NCBI GenBank assembly: GCA_015178975.1
Contig: WHVD01000012.1
Coordinates: 682,001-746,000 of the forward strand
Source: Hysterangium stoloniferum
Lineage: Eukaryota > Basidiomycota > Agaricomycetes > Hysterangiales > Hysterangiaceae
Direction of reading: 5' to 3'
DNA length: 64,000 nt
The position numbers and the translations under genes are program-made. The notes beneath the pieces are model-generated. The model did no database searches. It was given only the letters and a program-made list of their open reading frames with translations, and was not told where the DNA came from. This document shows, one piece after another, positions 10,567 to 22,941 of the stretch; position 1 is the first letter of the stretch, and every line of letters starts with the position of its first letter.

Positions 10567-11736
10567 TTACCGGTTTTTGTCAAATAGGGTATGTGCCATC
10601 TTCCACAGCAGGGACACAATCTCCCCTGAGGCAACACAGGCGATTTCCTTCTGAATAAATAACCGAGCTGACCATAATATCTTTATGAAAATCAATGTGA
10701 TATAATCCATGAGATCTCGGGATAAGCTACTATGAGTCCACTTGACAAAACATTGTTTGGCAACTTTGAACTGGCCGAGAAGATGACCGGAGATGTATGC
10801 CAGGACTACTTTAGAGAAAATCTTGAGTATTGGGCTGGTAGGCCATAAGCCCTCCAAAAGAAATCAAATGCTGCTGAGAACCGCCTTTCCACCATCCCTA
10901 TGACAGAAGCCCCCAGACCTCATATGGAAGATACCATGTAAAAGATTCTCGAAGAACCTTGTGGCGAGATAACGTAACACTAGATCCGTAACCGGGTGAA
11001 AGTAAGGCCAACAGGTTCATAATGCCACTAATTCTGGACTATATAAAAGGAAAACTGTCCCTGTACGTTTGGCGAGCAAGAAATCGAGGAATCTGAAGGT
11101 AGGGACTGGGAGAAACCCGTATATATGCAGAAGGTATTATCATATTACTAGTGTTTTATTGGGTATCAGCCAAGGGAGGCCTTCATGAAGCCTAACCGGG
11201 CTGGAATCCCACACTACCAGTTTGTCTGTTGTGGTTCCCCAGGCGGTACATCAGGCCCATGTAAACACTCTGCACGGTTTTGCCATCAGCACTGACCTCG
11301 GGTGTTGTACGCAATGATTTTTTTTTTACATTTCATAATGAGCTCTGCTACTGTCTGCGATGTGGGACCATCGAATTCTTGTTTGTATTTGCGTCGTTCA
11401 CGTGTGGCAAGCATGAAACGATCCACTAGGTATTTATTTATGTCAGTGATCAAAAGTAAGTAATTGTACGACGGCCACGAATGTCACGTTACAGCTTACT
11501 CGCTAGCTCATACCAGACATCCTTGCGGAGGCCCCAGCCATCCATGGTTGTCATTATGGCATCGTGGCGATGACCTGGATTCATCTTACCGGTCGAAGCA
11601 CCTCAATTACACGCCCACTGGGAGACAAACCGTTTCTGCTGTGGAACCAAACTTATTGAACTCTTGCATTGACACTGCGCATTCTATCATAAATACTCGT
11701 TCACAAACATTTGGCTGCGATGTACATTTTCTTCAT
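10567..11736. other. No recognised gene
   Basis: Host-like composition begins here. A minus-strand open frame at 10567-10857 (96 codons, rich in hydrophobic residues) matches no family I know. A plus-strand frame at 11464-11790 overlaps the 3' end of the reductase gene and is probably its shadow. Confidence 0.4.
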
Positions 11737-12884
11737 TCATGCAGCGTCTACAGGATTCCAGCTGATAGCACCTGCTTTGCCTTGGTCTAAGGCATCTATG
11801 GCTTCCATATCGCCGTTATCGAGCTCGAAGTCATAAACATCGGCGTTGGAGACAACTCGGCTAGGCTGGGACGACTTGGGGAGTGGAACCAGACTATCAG
11901 GTTAATGGTTAATGTCGGCATATTTCTTGGACGGAAATATTATACCCTTTTTGCAAAGACCATCGAACGAGGACCTGTGCAACATCCTTGGAGTACTTCA
12001 GATGGACTGAATGTTAATGTGAAAGTATATCAAATTCATCCTTGAGAGACATGCCTTTTTGGAGACGGCTTGTAACGTGGGATTGTCGAATTTTCCTCTC
12101 ACAAGCGGGCAATAAGCTTGGACAATGATGTTGTTTTTGGCACAATATTCGACGATTGGCTTTTGCTGGCAGAATGGGTGCAATTCGATTTGGTTGATCG
12201 CCGGTGTCTCTAAACCAGCTTCCTTAATTTCCTCGAGATGTTTTACTGAGCTGAAAACATGTTATAAGCCTAAGAAGTAAATGAGAGTAGAAAAAACCAA
12301 CTGACTAGTTGGAGACACCCACGGTGCGAACTTTTCCTTCCTTTTTCGCCTCGAGCAAAGCCCGGTATGTTGCTACTCGTTTTTCGGTACCAGCCAGCGC
12401 ATCATGAATAAGATAGAGATCGATATAATCTTTTGGATATGACAAGTTTAATTAGCCTAGATAATGATCTCAAACACCTACCAAATCCAAAGTTAAGTAA
12501 GGATTCGTCGACCACCGCGAGGCATTTTTCATATCCATGATCAGGACTCGCAATCTTTGACGCTATCGCATGCGACACCACATCAGGACACTGCTCTCTG
12601 AGATCACCTGGGTCGTCACGTACTAATAAAGATATCTTCTCGCTTAATACCACTCTCTCTCACTGCCTCACCCACTTGTTTCTCATTCCTATACATTCGT
12701 GCTGAATCTATGTGTCTGATAAAAAAATGCATTTGTTATGGGTATGTTTTGATTATACGAACACAAATGCCTACCGATAGCCATCTTTCAAGGCAGCCAG
12801 ACAGGCCGGTTTGCAATCATCGTTCCGATATACACCCAGCCCTAGCTTGGGCATAAGAAATCCTATGAGAGGAGGGTTAAACAT
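11737..12884 (-). CDS. Aldo/keto reductase, 7 exons, about 269 residues
   Basis: NAD(P)H-dependent cytosolic carbonyl reductase of the AKR superfamily. Exons: 12884-12775, 12715-12624, 12562-12482, 12429-12306, 12250-12055, 11995-11946, 11893-11737; introns are 52-61 bp. The spliced frame (810 nt) is open and shows [87 protein letters not shown] and ISWNPVD. The catalytic tetrad is Asp40, Tyr45, Lys70, His103. One intron (11996-12054) begins GC rather than GT. The first codon is uncertain: 12884 is the first in-frame ATG before MPKLG, but an upstream ATG near 12,977 opens a frame that cannot be joined cleanly. Confidence 0.9.
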
Positions 12885-15076
12885 TGCTAATTACCGTCTT
12901 TGGACCCTGTGCAGGTTGTATAACTTGCCTGTCGGCAGCCGAAAAAAAGATTGCTTGGTAATTTTAGTTGCACTAGACATGGTGTACAGGCCAAGGTACT
13001 TTGGTAGAAGTGACGAAGTGGCGATAAGAAATTGAGTGTGGGATGCAGGTAGTATAAATATGTGTTCACGTGTGACAATGTGACACGGCTCGTGATAAGA
13101 CAGTGGGATGTCGATCCGATGATCGTGAACAGAAGAAGTCAACTGCTTTGCAGCGTCCCCGTGTGTCCCCATGTATTTACGGAATATCCGTCGCTTGTAT
13201 CTTTCCGTGTACCTTTACAGTAATTGCCTTTATCTAGTCGGAATTTTACCACATATATAATTGCAGCCGAAGATAAATGTATTATCACATCGCAATTAAT
13301 GCAGGTTTTTGTCAAGTCAGTTGAATATTTAAATAAGCTCACAAGTGTCCCGAGAATATGGATACAATACATTTAGTTTCCAGGGCACTTGAAGAACTTC
13401 ATTATTATGAATACCACGTGTTGATTTTGGTGATCACAGGCATCGCACTTTTCAGCTGTGCACTTATGTAATGATTTCATTTGGAATCTAAATCCGACCC
13501 AGGTCCGGAAGTCCAATTACCTCCGGTCACGTGCTGACCCGTTTCAGGACACCGAGCCACGTGTCATCCACCCCTTCTGTTCACCGTTTGACCTCCACAT
13601 ACTCTTAAATACCTCAAAATAATGAATTCAAGTGTGTTTCTAGTACATATTTAATATGAATGATTTCTAGAATTGATTTAAATCTCCTGTGTCCGTTCGT
13701 AGATGTATTTCACCCATCTGTCATTTCTAACTCCTGCACTCATTCGTTTTGGTGCGCCTTCGTTATGTCTCACGGTAAAATATGCGAGCAACGAAACTAT
13801 AAAACTGCGTATAGTGTGAGTTGTGGGTATCAACTATATAGTTATTTTTCCCATGCTCAGTTGGACCTCCTCCAACAGTCCCTCTTGTGAGTCGTACATA
13901 CGCCTGCATATCCATAATATATACTTACACAACTATGCATATAGATCTTTTCATGCAGAGGAAAGCAAAACGCGTTTAGCGGTATCCCGCAGCTGTAAGT
14001 CGTAATGTGCGCACCGTTGGTAAATCACCCGTTTTATTGCTGCTTATTCTATTGACAATTTATTGGAGACATCAACCTGTTAAACTTCTATTATCCCCCC
14101 CCTATCAATCTCGGCGAAGCGTCTGAGCGACTTCGTGATGATCGGTATAGATATCTGTCACTCATATTGGAGCGTAATCGTTGTGTATTGGAATGTGGCG
14201 GGAACAAGGTGATTATGCAAAGTTATTCATAATGCGCTTTTATTTTATTTTATTTTATTCTGTGTTTGTGCGTGGCCACCGGTAATAAGAGTAATATAAA
14301 TATCGGCTAGGTTAATTTTACGATGTGAACAAACACAAATGAAGGTATTCTATACCTAGCTACTCAATGACTAACCACTAGGCCCTAAAACGCCGTGATC
14401 TCCTAAAGCTACGTACCTCTAATTGATATAGTGATTTTAAATATCCTGGTTACATTACAGTGCATGCTAACAGTGAGTACATGATATTATAAGGCTATAT
14501 CCGACTGACAATCTCTCATACTAGATCCAGAGTAAAAATAAAGTTGACATCCATCTGGTTTTAGAACACTTCTTATATGACCCATTACATTGTTTCAAAT
14601 CCACCTATATTGAACAATAAATATACCTGAGCCCACTGCTCGGACAGTATATGAGCATTCCGCGTTCATGCCTCGAAACTAGGCCGATTTAAGACACTAA
14701 CTAGCAATGGGTTATGGGGTGTGTCTATAAGCATAATTGGTGTTTCCCGTGAATGATAAATCGATCGCCACTTGCATGGAAAATTGTGGAGAGAAGTGCA
14801 AAGGTGGTATAAGAATATATCATTCGGCAATGCATGATCCTTCTACGTTTTATGACTGTTTGTTCTGTAGCATGTATTTATTTACTAGCCACTTTGAGAA
14901 GGTGTTGAACGAGCCACCCGGATGGTGTCTATTTAATGCCGCCCAATCCGTATCGATCGACTACCGGCAAAACTCCCACACCACACTCGGAAAGAGGTCA
15001 GAAGTGGTCGGGCCGAGATGAAGTAGCTGCAGCGTCACGTTCCCGCCATAGTTGCATTCTCTGCCAGACCACCAGG
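12885..15076. promoter_or_regulatory. Intergenic region with three CACGTG boxes, between divergent genes
   Basis: Separates the reductase (minus) from the permease (plus), so it holds both promoters. CACGTG palindromes, the core site of fungal bHLH factors, occur at 13415-13420, 13528-13533 and 13558-13563. AT-rich stretches (for example at 14240-14262, TTTTA repeats) follow. Open frames at 13660-13890 and 14737-15021 lack recognisable features. Confidence 0.35.
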
Positions 15077-17539
15077 ATGTCAGAAAAAAACGATTCGAAA
15101 CCCCAAATTGTGAATAGGAAAGCTGCTGATGATTTGAAGGCTCTAGGCTACACGCAAGAACTGTCTCGTGTGAGGATATTTTTCTTGTAGTAGAGCTACC
15201 GGTTGATATCACTTTTGTGCAGAATCGTGGTCTATTTCACATATTGTTCAGTGAGTTTGGTTGCTCTGTACATACCATTGCTGTTGGTTCTAATGCAGTT
15301 GTAGTGTCATTGGGTATGACGCTATCACTAATATCGCATGCTCGAGTGATCATAATTAACGTGTCTTAAAGCAATATTGGCCGTCCGTGAGTTGCACAGT
15401 GTGTAGGATAGTTTGAGGAATTCGAATTAAATTCCGGGTAGCCTTTGGTCTTTCGGCACCGTTTTCCACGAGTCTTGTAGGGGGAGGAGTGCGTGTACTA
15501 TCCTGCTACATGCCCTTGTGCTATTCTGACACAACTATGGCACTTGTCTTCTTGATACCAGCCAGCAACTATAATCTGGGTACTAATAATGTCCAGATTT
15601 TATGGATTCAGCGATGACATTTGACTCATTTCAAAGGGATACGTCGTCATATCTTTAGTAGTCCTCTGCCTAGCCATTTCATTGGGAGAGATCTCGTCAA
15701 GGTTCCCTACATCTGCCGGCCCATATTGTTAGTTTATAAATCCGCTTGAGTTACCTACCTCAGATAAATCACTCCATATAGACTGGGCCCACCAGCTTGC
15801 GCCTCCAAAATACAAAATTTTGATGTCTTGGGTTACAGGTAATAACCATTTACTTTCCGCCAGTGAATGGCGGGAATAACACAATTACAGGATGGATATC
15901 GCTCACGGGCAATTGGACCATCGCCCTTTCCGTTAATTTTGGTGAGTCACCTTCCACACTAGTATAAGACGCTAGCTATAGGCCGTGATGCCCCTCACTA
16001 GGGGTAGCTCTATTCATCGTGGCTGCTGCTGGGATCTACCATCCCGACTGGGAGGTCGTACCATATCAAGTCTTACTGATATTTTGGGCGGTTACACTTT
16101 TTACGATGTCTGTCTGTATGTTTGGGAACACATATTTGCCCATGATTGATGTACGTGCTTTTGCGTCACACTTTTTGATGATTCACCGGCTGTAGACCAT
16201 TTGTGCATGGTGGACCGGAGCGAGGTGAGTTCCTATTGTGATGTCCCATTCTACCGATCCCACATAATGCCCTTTATATAGTATATTCATTATATTAATT
16301 GCCCTATCAGCGAAGGCGGGACAAGGGAGGCACTCCGCGGGATTTGCTCTGGGTCACTATGACGGCACACTATCCGGGTGGCCAGAGGGGTTCAGTTTCT
16401 TCATAGGTGTGGTAATACGTATCTTGCATTCTGCCCAGAGATTGGATGTTTCGTTACCTAGGTTTATTGCCACCGGCCTACACATACGCGGCCATTGGCA
16501 TGATAGCAAGTATGGCCGAAGAAGTGGAAGAGCCCGAGCTACAAGTGCCGAGAGCAATGGTCTATTCTGTGGTCGTTGCTTTGGTCTCAGGCTTGGTATT
16601 CCTTCTCCCGATTATGTTCACACTGCCTGATATTCCAACGCTATTAGCAGGTATGGACATAATATTTAGATTTCCAACTCTCTACCCCCGCCTAACTGCG
16701 CACCCAGTGCCTTCTGGGCAACCTGTTCCCCTCATGTTCGAATTGATAATGGGCTCTCCCGGGGGTGGTTTCGGCCTCTTTTTCCTACGTGTGTGACAAT
16801 GAAGTATGCTGCAGTGCTTCCCAAATTAATCATTTATCACAAGTAATTGGCATCGCTGTATTCTGCGCCATCAGTATATCGACAGCAGCATCCCGGGCTA
16901 CATGGGCATTTGCGCGTGATAACGCAATTCCAGGCTCCAAATATTGGGCTCGTGTCCACAAAGGGCTGGACGTGCCTGTTAATGCGCTTCTTCTGTCAAC
17001 GATAATACAGATGCTCTTGGGCTTAATCTACCTTGGTAGGGCAGTCTGTTGTTTCAGGGTGACTACTAGTACGTAGACTGATCAATTACATTAAAGGCTC
17101 CACGGCGGGTTTCAACGCATTCTCTGGAGTAGGAACTATCTGTCTGGGGGTTTCGTACGTCCTCCCTGTCGGAATCAGCCTCTGGCAAGGTCGTCGAGAA
17201 ATATCCACTGCGCGCTATTACTGGGGGACGTTTGGGGCCGTGGCAAATGTCGTTGCTATTGCTTGGGTGCTATTCTTCATCGTTTTGTTTTGCATGCCTG
17301 CTGCATTGCCAGTCCGCACGAATACGATGAGTGAGTCCGTCGGTTGATATCTTGGCACAGGACCCTGAAATGCGTCGTACACCGCAGATTACGCGAGCGT
17401 CGTCTTTGCCGGATTCATGGTCCTAAGTGCGGGGTGGTACATTATTCATGGTCGCAAACATTACACTGGTCCCCCGAATACAGTGGCTATTGGGAGTAAC
17501 GAGGGAAAGCTATCTCAGGAGGGAGCGGCCGCAGCCTGA
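15077..17539 (+). CDS. Amino-acid/GABA-type permease (APC family), 17 exons, 519 residues
   Basis: Multi-pass plasma-membrane transporter of the fungal amino-acid/choline/GABA permease group. Exons: 15077-15169, 15223-15250, 15305-15313, 15372-15386, 15442-15488, 15562-15579, 15637-15727, 15782-15838, 15891-15941, 16002-16150, 16196-16224, 16282-16406, 16462-16650, 16708-16788, 16844-17035, 17097-17330, 17388-17539. The spliced frame (1,560 nt) is open and shows AVPFGLSAPF, GGGPATIIWG, LGEISSRFPTSAGPYYW, TGNWTIALSVNFG, LLPPAYTYAAIGM, EVEEPELQVPRAM, ASRATWAFARDNAIPG and VPVNALLLSTIIQ, all family landmarks. Length and about 12 hydrophobic segments are normal. Exons 3, 4 and 6 are only 9, 15 and 18 nt but are needed to give the conserved AVPFGLSAPF/GGGPATI stretch. 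Substrate is not determinable. Confidence 0.93.
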
Positions 17540-17987
17540 ACCCACCCCGTCTGCGAAGCATCAAGTTTGATTCGTCTTTTCATTTCTTCTTGATAACCTA
17601 TTTGTACTCTTAGGCGAGCAGCAGTTTCGCATGCTTTGGTGGCCAATTGGCCGTCCATTGCAGCCGTTTCAATTATGTAAGGCGGACTTTGGAAACAATG
17701 CAGTAATTAAATACCCAGTGGTCCGACCGCACGCACATGAACCAGGCCCAGGGCCAAAACATGACGATGGATCTCATCGGCGAGTAACCTAATACGTCGA
17801 ACATCACATTGGTGGACAAAGGAACAGGTTGTTTTCCAACGTTGAATATGAATTTCCGATGAAGGCCATTTCGCCACTATACTAAGCACTACTTATTGTA
17901 GGTTATCAAGGAGAACTAGTCAAAATAGTCTAAAAAAATACGGTGAAAATATAACTTGACTCGTCATGACTTATGTACTTGTCACCA
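17540..17987. other. No recognised gene
   Basis: 3' flank of the permease. A 60-codon minus-strand frame (17707-17889) has no recognisable motif. Confidence 0.4.
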
Positions 17988-18650
17988 GGAAAAGCCCTAG
18001 CTCCAAAATGTTTTAGGATCTTTAGGAGAGGTTTATTTTATATAAACACCGCCAATCACTCATCGTATCATTACCCGAGTTAAACGGTTAAGGATCCAAC
18101 ATGGTGATTGGCGGGTTTAGAATCTGATAAACTTTTGGATCCTTAAAAGATCCAATGAACGAACTTTTGGATCCTTAAAGATCCATAACCGAGTTAAATT
18201 CGGTTAAGGATCTAACATGTGATTCATCAGGGATTTGGGAATGTCTACACCCATTATGTAGACTCCCTAGATCTATAGTAAGCTTATAGGGATCTTGCGA
18301 AAGTAGGATGTCTAGCAAGTCTAGCCGAGCTAGCTCTCCTTTGGTGCACGTGCCCTTAAGACCGCCAGTTTGGAACAACGATGACGACGAGCTCAGTCTA
18401 ACTCGGAATGCTTCCATACTTGCTAGGATGGGCCATAATACTGTAAGGAAGAAACTTATAAGAACGATTGCCCCAATTCTTCGTTTGAAAATTTTCGACG
18501 TAGACTGATTTCGCCACCTTCCTTATATACCAATTTTAACTCTTATAACGATTCAATGGATGATTGTTGGAGTTTATATAAAATAAGGCTCTACTAAGGA
18601 TCCCAAAAGCTTTTGGGGAGGGGGGTTATCCCAGTGTGTGTTATTGAGTG
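17988..18650. mobile_element. MITE-like element with about 60-bp inverted ends
   Basis: The left arm (about 18,003-18,060; CCAAAATGTTTTAGGATC... TTATTTTATATAAAC) recurs inverted at about 18,560-18,645. The interior holds short direct repeats around GGATCCTTAA and CGGTTAAGGATC at 18,080-18,220. It also holds a segment (18,222-18,350, ATCAGGGATTTGGGAATGTC...) found again at 35,188-35,345 and 38,184-38,335. One arm recurs alone at 54,453-54,525. It encodes no protein; a non-autonomous DNA transposon is the best reading. Confidence 0.6.
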
Positions 18651-19289
18651 AAGTAACACATGAGGGAATTTGGAAAAGGCGTCTAAAGGATCCCTAGAGT
18701 GGGACTTGCAAAAAAAAAAATCTTTCCACACGCACACTCATGTTACTTGTCTCTTATTCCCAATAATTTTACGGTAAAAACAAGAAAATTCTCGTATAAC
18801 CTACTTCATATTGATTACAAGTCTCCATGTTAATGCGCCAAAAGTGATTTTTACGCTTTCCTTATGAAACTGTGGAGAGGTGGTTTGAAGCATTGCCGTA
18901 CTATCATAAAGTTAATGTGTACTCTTGGCATTTGCTCTTCTTGCCGTGGACTTATTTCAGATTCGCGTTAGTCCGGAAACATCACGATGCTCACTGTTCC
19001 TCGAGTGCCATGAGCTTCTGTCGCACTGCGGCCGACGAGCTCATTTTGGTCGTCGACGGCGATGCTTGAACCATGTATAGCTCTCACTTTTTCCCCCGTG
19101 CCTGTCAGCCAAAAAGGATGGGTACGCGTTGCGGGGAAGTCTACAGAACGTCTCCACAGTGGCGTCCTGCGATTTATCCAAAGATTTAAATATAATATAA
19201 GGGGATGGAACCCAATGTGAACCAATAACGTGTTACGGCCTTCCCTCCTTTGAACAAAATATGCAAACAACCGTAAGGAACGTTTACGT
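18651..19289. other. No recognised gene
   Basis: Open frames at 18872-19069 (plus) and 18968-19270 (minus) overlap one another on opposite strands and show no known motif. Confidence 0.35.
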
Positions 19290-20321
19290 CTACACTATTC
19301 CCTCGCCTTTAATATCCAGGATCATGAACAATATGGCTCTCATGACAGTCTTATAATCCTCGTCATCTTTGTCAGGAAACCGTATCAGGTTAACATGGTC
19401 GCTCCCCAGAGCAATTGGTTCGACATTTACCGCTCCTGGGACAACGGCAGACCACTTGGGAACCAACTGTAAAACTATGTGTAAGCAATTAATCAGGTGG
19501 TAGAAAGTGGCCGAAAGTACAAGCAGTGTGTCGCCACCCTTCAACTTTGTTTCATATGACTCGTAGTAAAACTTCGTGGGATAATTACCACTGATACTGT
19601 TATAGTCCGAAATTTGATCCTGCAACATCTCCGAGTGTGCCACCAGATCCTTTGTTAAAGCTTGGTTTACTTGACCGTAGATGGAATATATGTCGACGAA
19701 ACGTTGTATCGCATTAGTCCCTTGATGGGGGGTTCCAATGTATAGAATACCTTTTGTATTTTCTGTAAACGAGCGGTGGTTGTGGAGATGTTTGTTATGA
19801 GCCATGTTTGCCAGTATCAAGGCCTGTAACGGGGACGCTCATCATATCCCGGCAACCTGTGGGATGTAAAAGCACTTACGAACTTCAAAACGATCCCACC
19901 CATGCTATGTGCTATTAATATTATAGGGTGTTCCTGGGATTACACAAATGCTAAGCAGTGGAAGAATCATTGATTTGAACGCATGCGTACCGATGTCTTA
20001 GTTACTTTCCTTTCCTCTACAACCTTATTCAGCTGTTGAGCGTGATCGAACATTGTCGCTTTAGCCGTATGTGAAGATCCTTGCATTCGGGATATCTTCC
20101 GGCAAAAAGTCCTCAAGCATTTTCTTGTTAGTGGCGGTCCAAGAGGTGTCTCGATGACCATCTAAGCCGTGGATGGCCACAATGCTATAAATCGACCAGT
20201 CATTGCAGTTCATCAGCGCGAGCGTCCAGACTGTGGCTTACTCGACGACTGGTGAAACTCCTTCAGCGAGACACTTGAGTCCAACTTGGAGTTTTGGTTG
20301 TTGATGCTGACTTGGACTCAT
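19290..20321 (-). pseudogene. SesB-like alpha/beta hydrolase, copy A, frameshifted
   Basis: Exons: 20321-20242, 20184-19991, 19933-19880, 19823-19521, 19466-19290. Features in order: DIVAIHGLDGH (strand and oxyanion region), FLPEDIPNARIFTYG, PIILIAHSMGGIVLK (nucleophile elbow with Ser), GILYIGTPHQG, and KWSAVVPGAVN...GSDHVNLIRF with the candidate catalytic His. This is the SesB/PGAP1-like serine esterase fold often found as the N-terminal domain of fungal NLR-type proteins; here it stands alone (about 269 residues). In exon 2, after FTYG, two bases appear to be missing, which creates an immediate TAA. Otherwise the gene looks functional, so the lesion may be recent or a sequence error. Confidence 0.85.
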
Positions 20322-21529
20322 TGCTTAATATGGCAAACTGCACCCAGGGTGATCCACTGGGCTTGAGAGAGGCAGATAAAGACGCAGCTAGAGTTTCAAC
20401 TAAGAAAACACGATTTGTACTTATCTGTCAGACAGTTGTTGGTTATTCAGGGTATTTTCAAAGTTTCTAAAAAGGAGCCGTGTCAGAGAAAATTCTACAA
20501 AACCCTATTTCCAACAGCACAAGGCACCGTGCCAAAGTAACCAACACCAGTCACATGAAAAAACAAAGTTTCTGGCAAAGTTGGCAGAACTATAGTGCGT
20601 TCAGAACCCCGTGACTAGCACATGGCGGTCTCTGCGGTGCCAACCTTGTTCCCATTGATGAGGATTGCCTTGAATCAAATACCTTCTAATTGTTGGCGAA
20701 GGTCGCCAAGTTGGAACACTAATGAAATAGAGTCCCGGATGATATTATATTCAAGAATGTGTTATATTAGTACTGAAAATAGATAACTGAGCCTCGTATG
20801 TTTACACTGCAAGGGAAATCCCGAAAATCAAGGGATCATTGAATGTACTTATCCTGTGTCGTCAAATATGCCGACATATTTGACATAACTACACGATACG
20901 TGGATTTGAAATCATCTGTACAGAGCAGCAACTGTGCAATTCTTAATATCTATTGAGATGCTTTGGCACACCGATGATCATCCCAATATGTTTTGAAGAA
21001 TCTCGCTCGTTGTGAACTCCGGGCAGAATAGCGAAAAAGCCTTGCCGGCGCAGATCCTAACGTCAATGTCGATCCGGATTCGGAAGCCGACCTTGATGTG
21101 GAGAATAAGGTCAGTAGGAAGTGAAAGGAACAGTAGTCAAGTGAGGGCTTGGGAATTGACAAATGAGTGGGGGTGGTAGCCTGAAAAAATCGAATCGTGA
21201 GTTCAACGCGTCGAGGTTGTGGCCAAAGGGAAACTATTCACCCCTGCCGAAGACATATTTGAGGCAAGGCATTATATTCTTCTCGTTTCGATCTCTCGTC
21301 CTAATGCATGATTATGAGTGGCTTGGCTAATAGAGACGGCGGGGCTGAATGCAAAGAGGAACCAAGGCGCCACTTAGTGACGAGAGTCGAGTATCAAGGG
21401 AAGGTGCATATATCCGCTAAATCAAGACAAACGCACCTTGTTGAGACGAAGGCGTTCAAAAATCAATGGCATGGAGAATATACATAATATACATGCAATT
21501 TACCTACACCTCGAGCACAGTAGCCTAAT
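20322..21529. other. No recognised gene
   Basis: Low coding potential. A 70-codon minus-strand frame (20950-21162) has serine-rich low-complexity sequence only. Confidence 0.4.
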
Positions 21530-22158
21530 CTTTTAAAACAGAGGGGTGAACTGCCCCTGGAGAGGTGGGTGTTTCATCACGAATAATGATAATAATGAAT
21601 TTCAATGAATACATGACCCACAATTTTGTCTTTCGAAATGACAATCTATTCTTCAGACAGCTGAATATGACCCATTTACTCAGCCCCCTGTAGGCAGAAG
21701 TCATGGCCTGGTTCGTCGCAACCCCATTGTTCACGGAGCATTGTATAAGATTTCATCGTTCAGTTGAGAGTCAGCAGTTGTTACTGCTGCTGAAGGGAAA
21801 CCGTAGGGGGAAATCCTGCGACGTCGTCCATACGATTTATCCCGTCCACCCCGTAGGTATTTGGCAAGGAATCAGGAGTGATGGGCATCAGTGCTTGGTT
21901 ATCAATGGACGAAAAGTGATATGCCTCTGTCATAAGCAATTGGGCAGCATGTGGATCGCATTGCAAAGAAACCCACGAAGTACGACACGGGTACCCTGGT
22001 GACATAATCTCGTTAATGCGGTGAGCTGCTAAGCAAGTGAATATAATTACCTCAATGGCAGCGTTCAAAGTTTGGGTCTGTATGAGAAGGTAAGATACTG
22101 ATATAATATAAGAAACACACGACTCAAACCTTGACACTGCAGAACTCAAAAAGGCCAT
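21530..22158 (-). pseudogene. 5' fragment of gene family X (X0)
   Basis: Minus-strand sequence from about 22,000 to 21,590 matches the N-terminal exon region of the family-X genes at 34.4, 37.9 and 40.5 kb (conserved words MPIT-DSLPNTYGVDGI and SSIDNQALMPI). The rest of the gene is absent, and the exon has lost its frame after PPTVS. Confidence 0.6.
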
Positions 22159-22253
22159 ATGCCTTTACATCGCCAGCCTTGCCTGTTTCTCCATCATGAG
22201 CTGTCCCCATTGGCGTGCTTAGCCTATGCAATTCATTATCTCATAAATACAAC

Positions 22254-22560
22254 TCAACCAGAAGAAGAAGAAATTTTGCGTACGTTGAACTCGATAAGAA
22301 TACGAATCAGGTTCCCACCCGCATTTTGGGCAAGTGTCCTGGGTATCACCTCCATCTCATCCGCAACAGCCGAAAACACTTTGCACCCCACGACGCTACG
22401 CGCACGCGCTTGCTGTGCGACATTAATCACGAGCCGCTCCACTGATACAAGAGTCGGGTTATGTAAACACAACATTATATTTTGGGCGACAGCCATGGCA
22501 TCAGCCAAATTGCGGTTGATGACAGTGCATGCCTTGGGGGTATTTTGTGAGGTAGGTGAA
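22254..22560 (-). pseudogene. Fragment of chaperonin subunit gamma (CCT3-like)
   Basis: The minus-strand frame shows PKACTV, then NRNLADAMAVAQN, and near the end AVADEMEVIPRTLAQNAGG followed by IRIL. These are landmarks of the equatorial domain of the TCP-1/CCT gamma subunit. The conserved LLRGPSKD and PGGGA blocks between them are missing or garbled, and no flanking exons are visible. A degraded duplicate of an essential cytosolic chaperonin gene; the functional gene must lie elsewhere. Confidence 0.78.
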
Positions 22561-22665
22561 ATACTCGTCTTCCAAGCTTTTTGATGTTGGACAGTCTGCA
22601 TTCCTAATTATTGCCAACTTTTGACTTTTGGTGGTCACATAGTGTACTCGTTTGAAGTCAGGCCT

Positions 22666-22936
22666 TATTAAAAATAGTATGAGTTGACTCTATTGCAATA
22701 CACAATATACAAGGGTTTAATAAGCTTGTAATAAAAGTACTTGTGTCTCAATATCTTGTGTCAGTTAGTGTAGCACCTCCTGACAATATAGGTTGGATGC
22801 TCTGGGAGGTGTATAGTGGTTCTGACACACATTAACCTCCAAATGCATGGTCCACAATTAGCATCTTCATATGAAAAGTTGCAATAATTGGTGGACTCCC
22901 CCTATAAAAAGGTGTGTTTCATCATCAAATTTAACA
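22666..22936 (-). mobile_element. Solo LTR, family LTR3, copy 1
   Basis: 271 bp flanked by GGCCT at 22661-22665 and 22937-22941 (5-bp target duplication). In its own sense it runs TGTTAAATTTG...CTATTTTTAATA, so it ends TA rather than CA. Nearly identical, in opposite orientation, to 26712-26982. Confidence 0.88.
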
Positions 22937-22941
22937 GGCCT

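Noticed and set aside
10567..10857. 96-codon minus frame as a real gene
   Set aside because: No start or splice context, abuts the transposon boundary and shows no recognisable motif; left as unassigned.
14240..14262. TTTTA microsatellite as a regulatory element
   Set aside because: A short simple repeat with no supporting context.
15250..15640. Initial impression that the permease is a pseudogene in its 5' third
   Set aside because: Recognising exons of 9, 15, 47 and 18 nt with good splice sites restores the conserved sequence completely.
22159..22584. 141-codon plus-strand frame
   Set aside because: Antisense of the chaperonin gamma fragment, whose minus-strand reading has recognisable family motifs.
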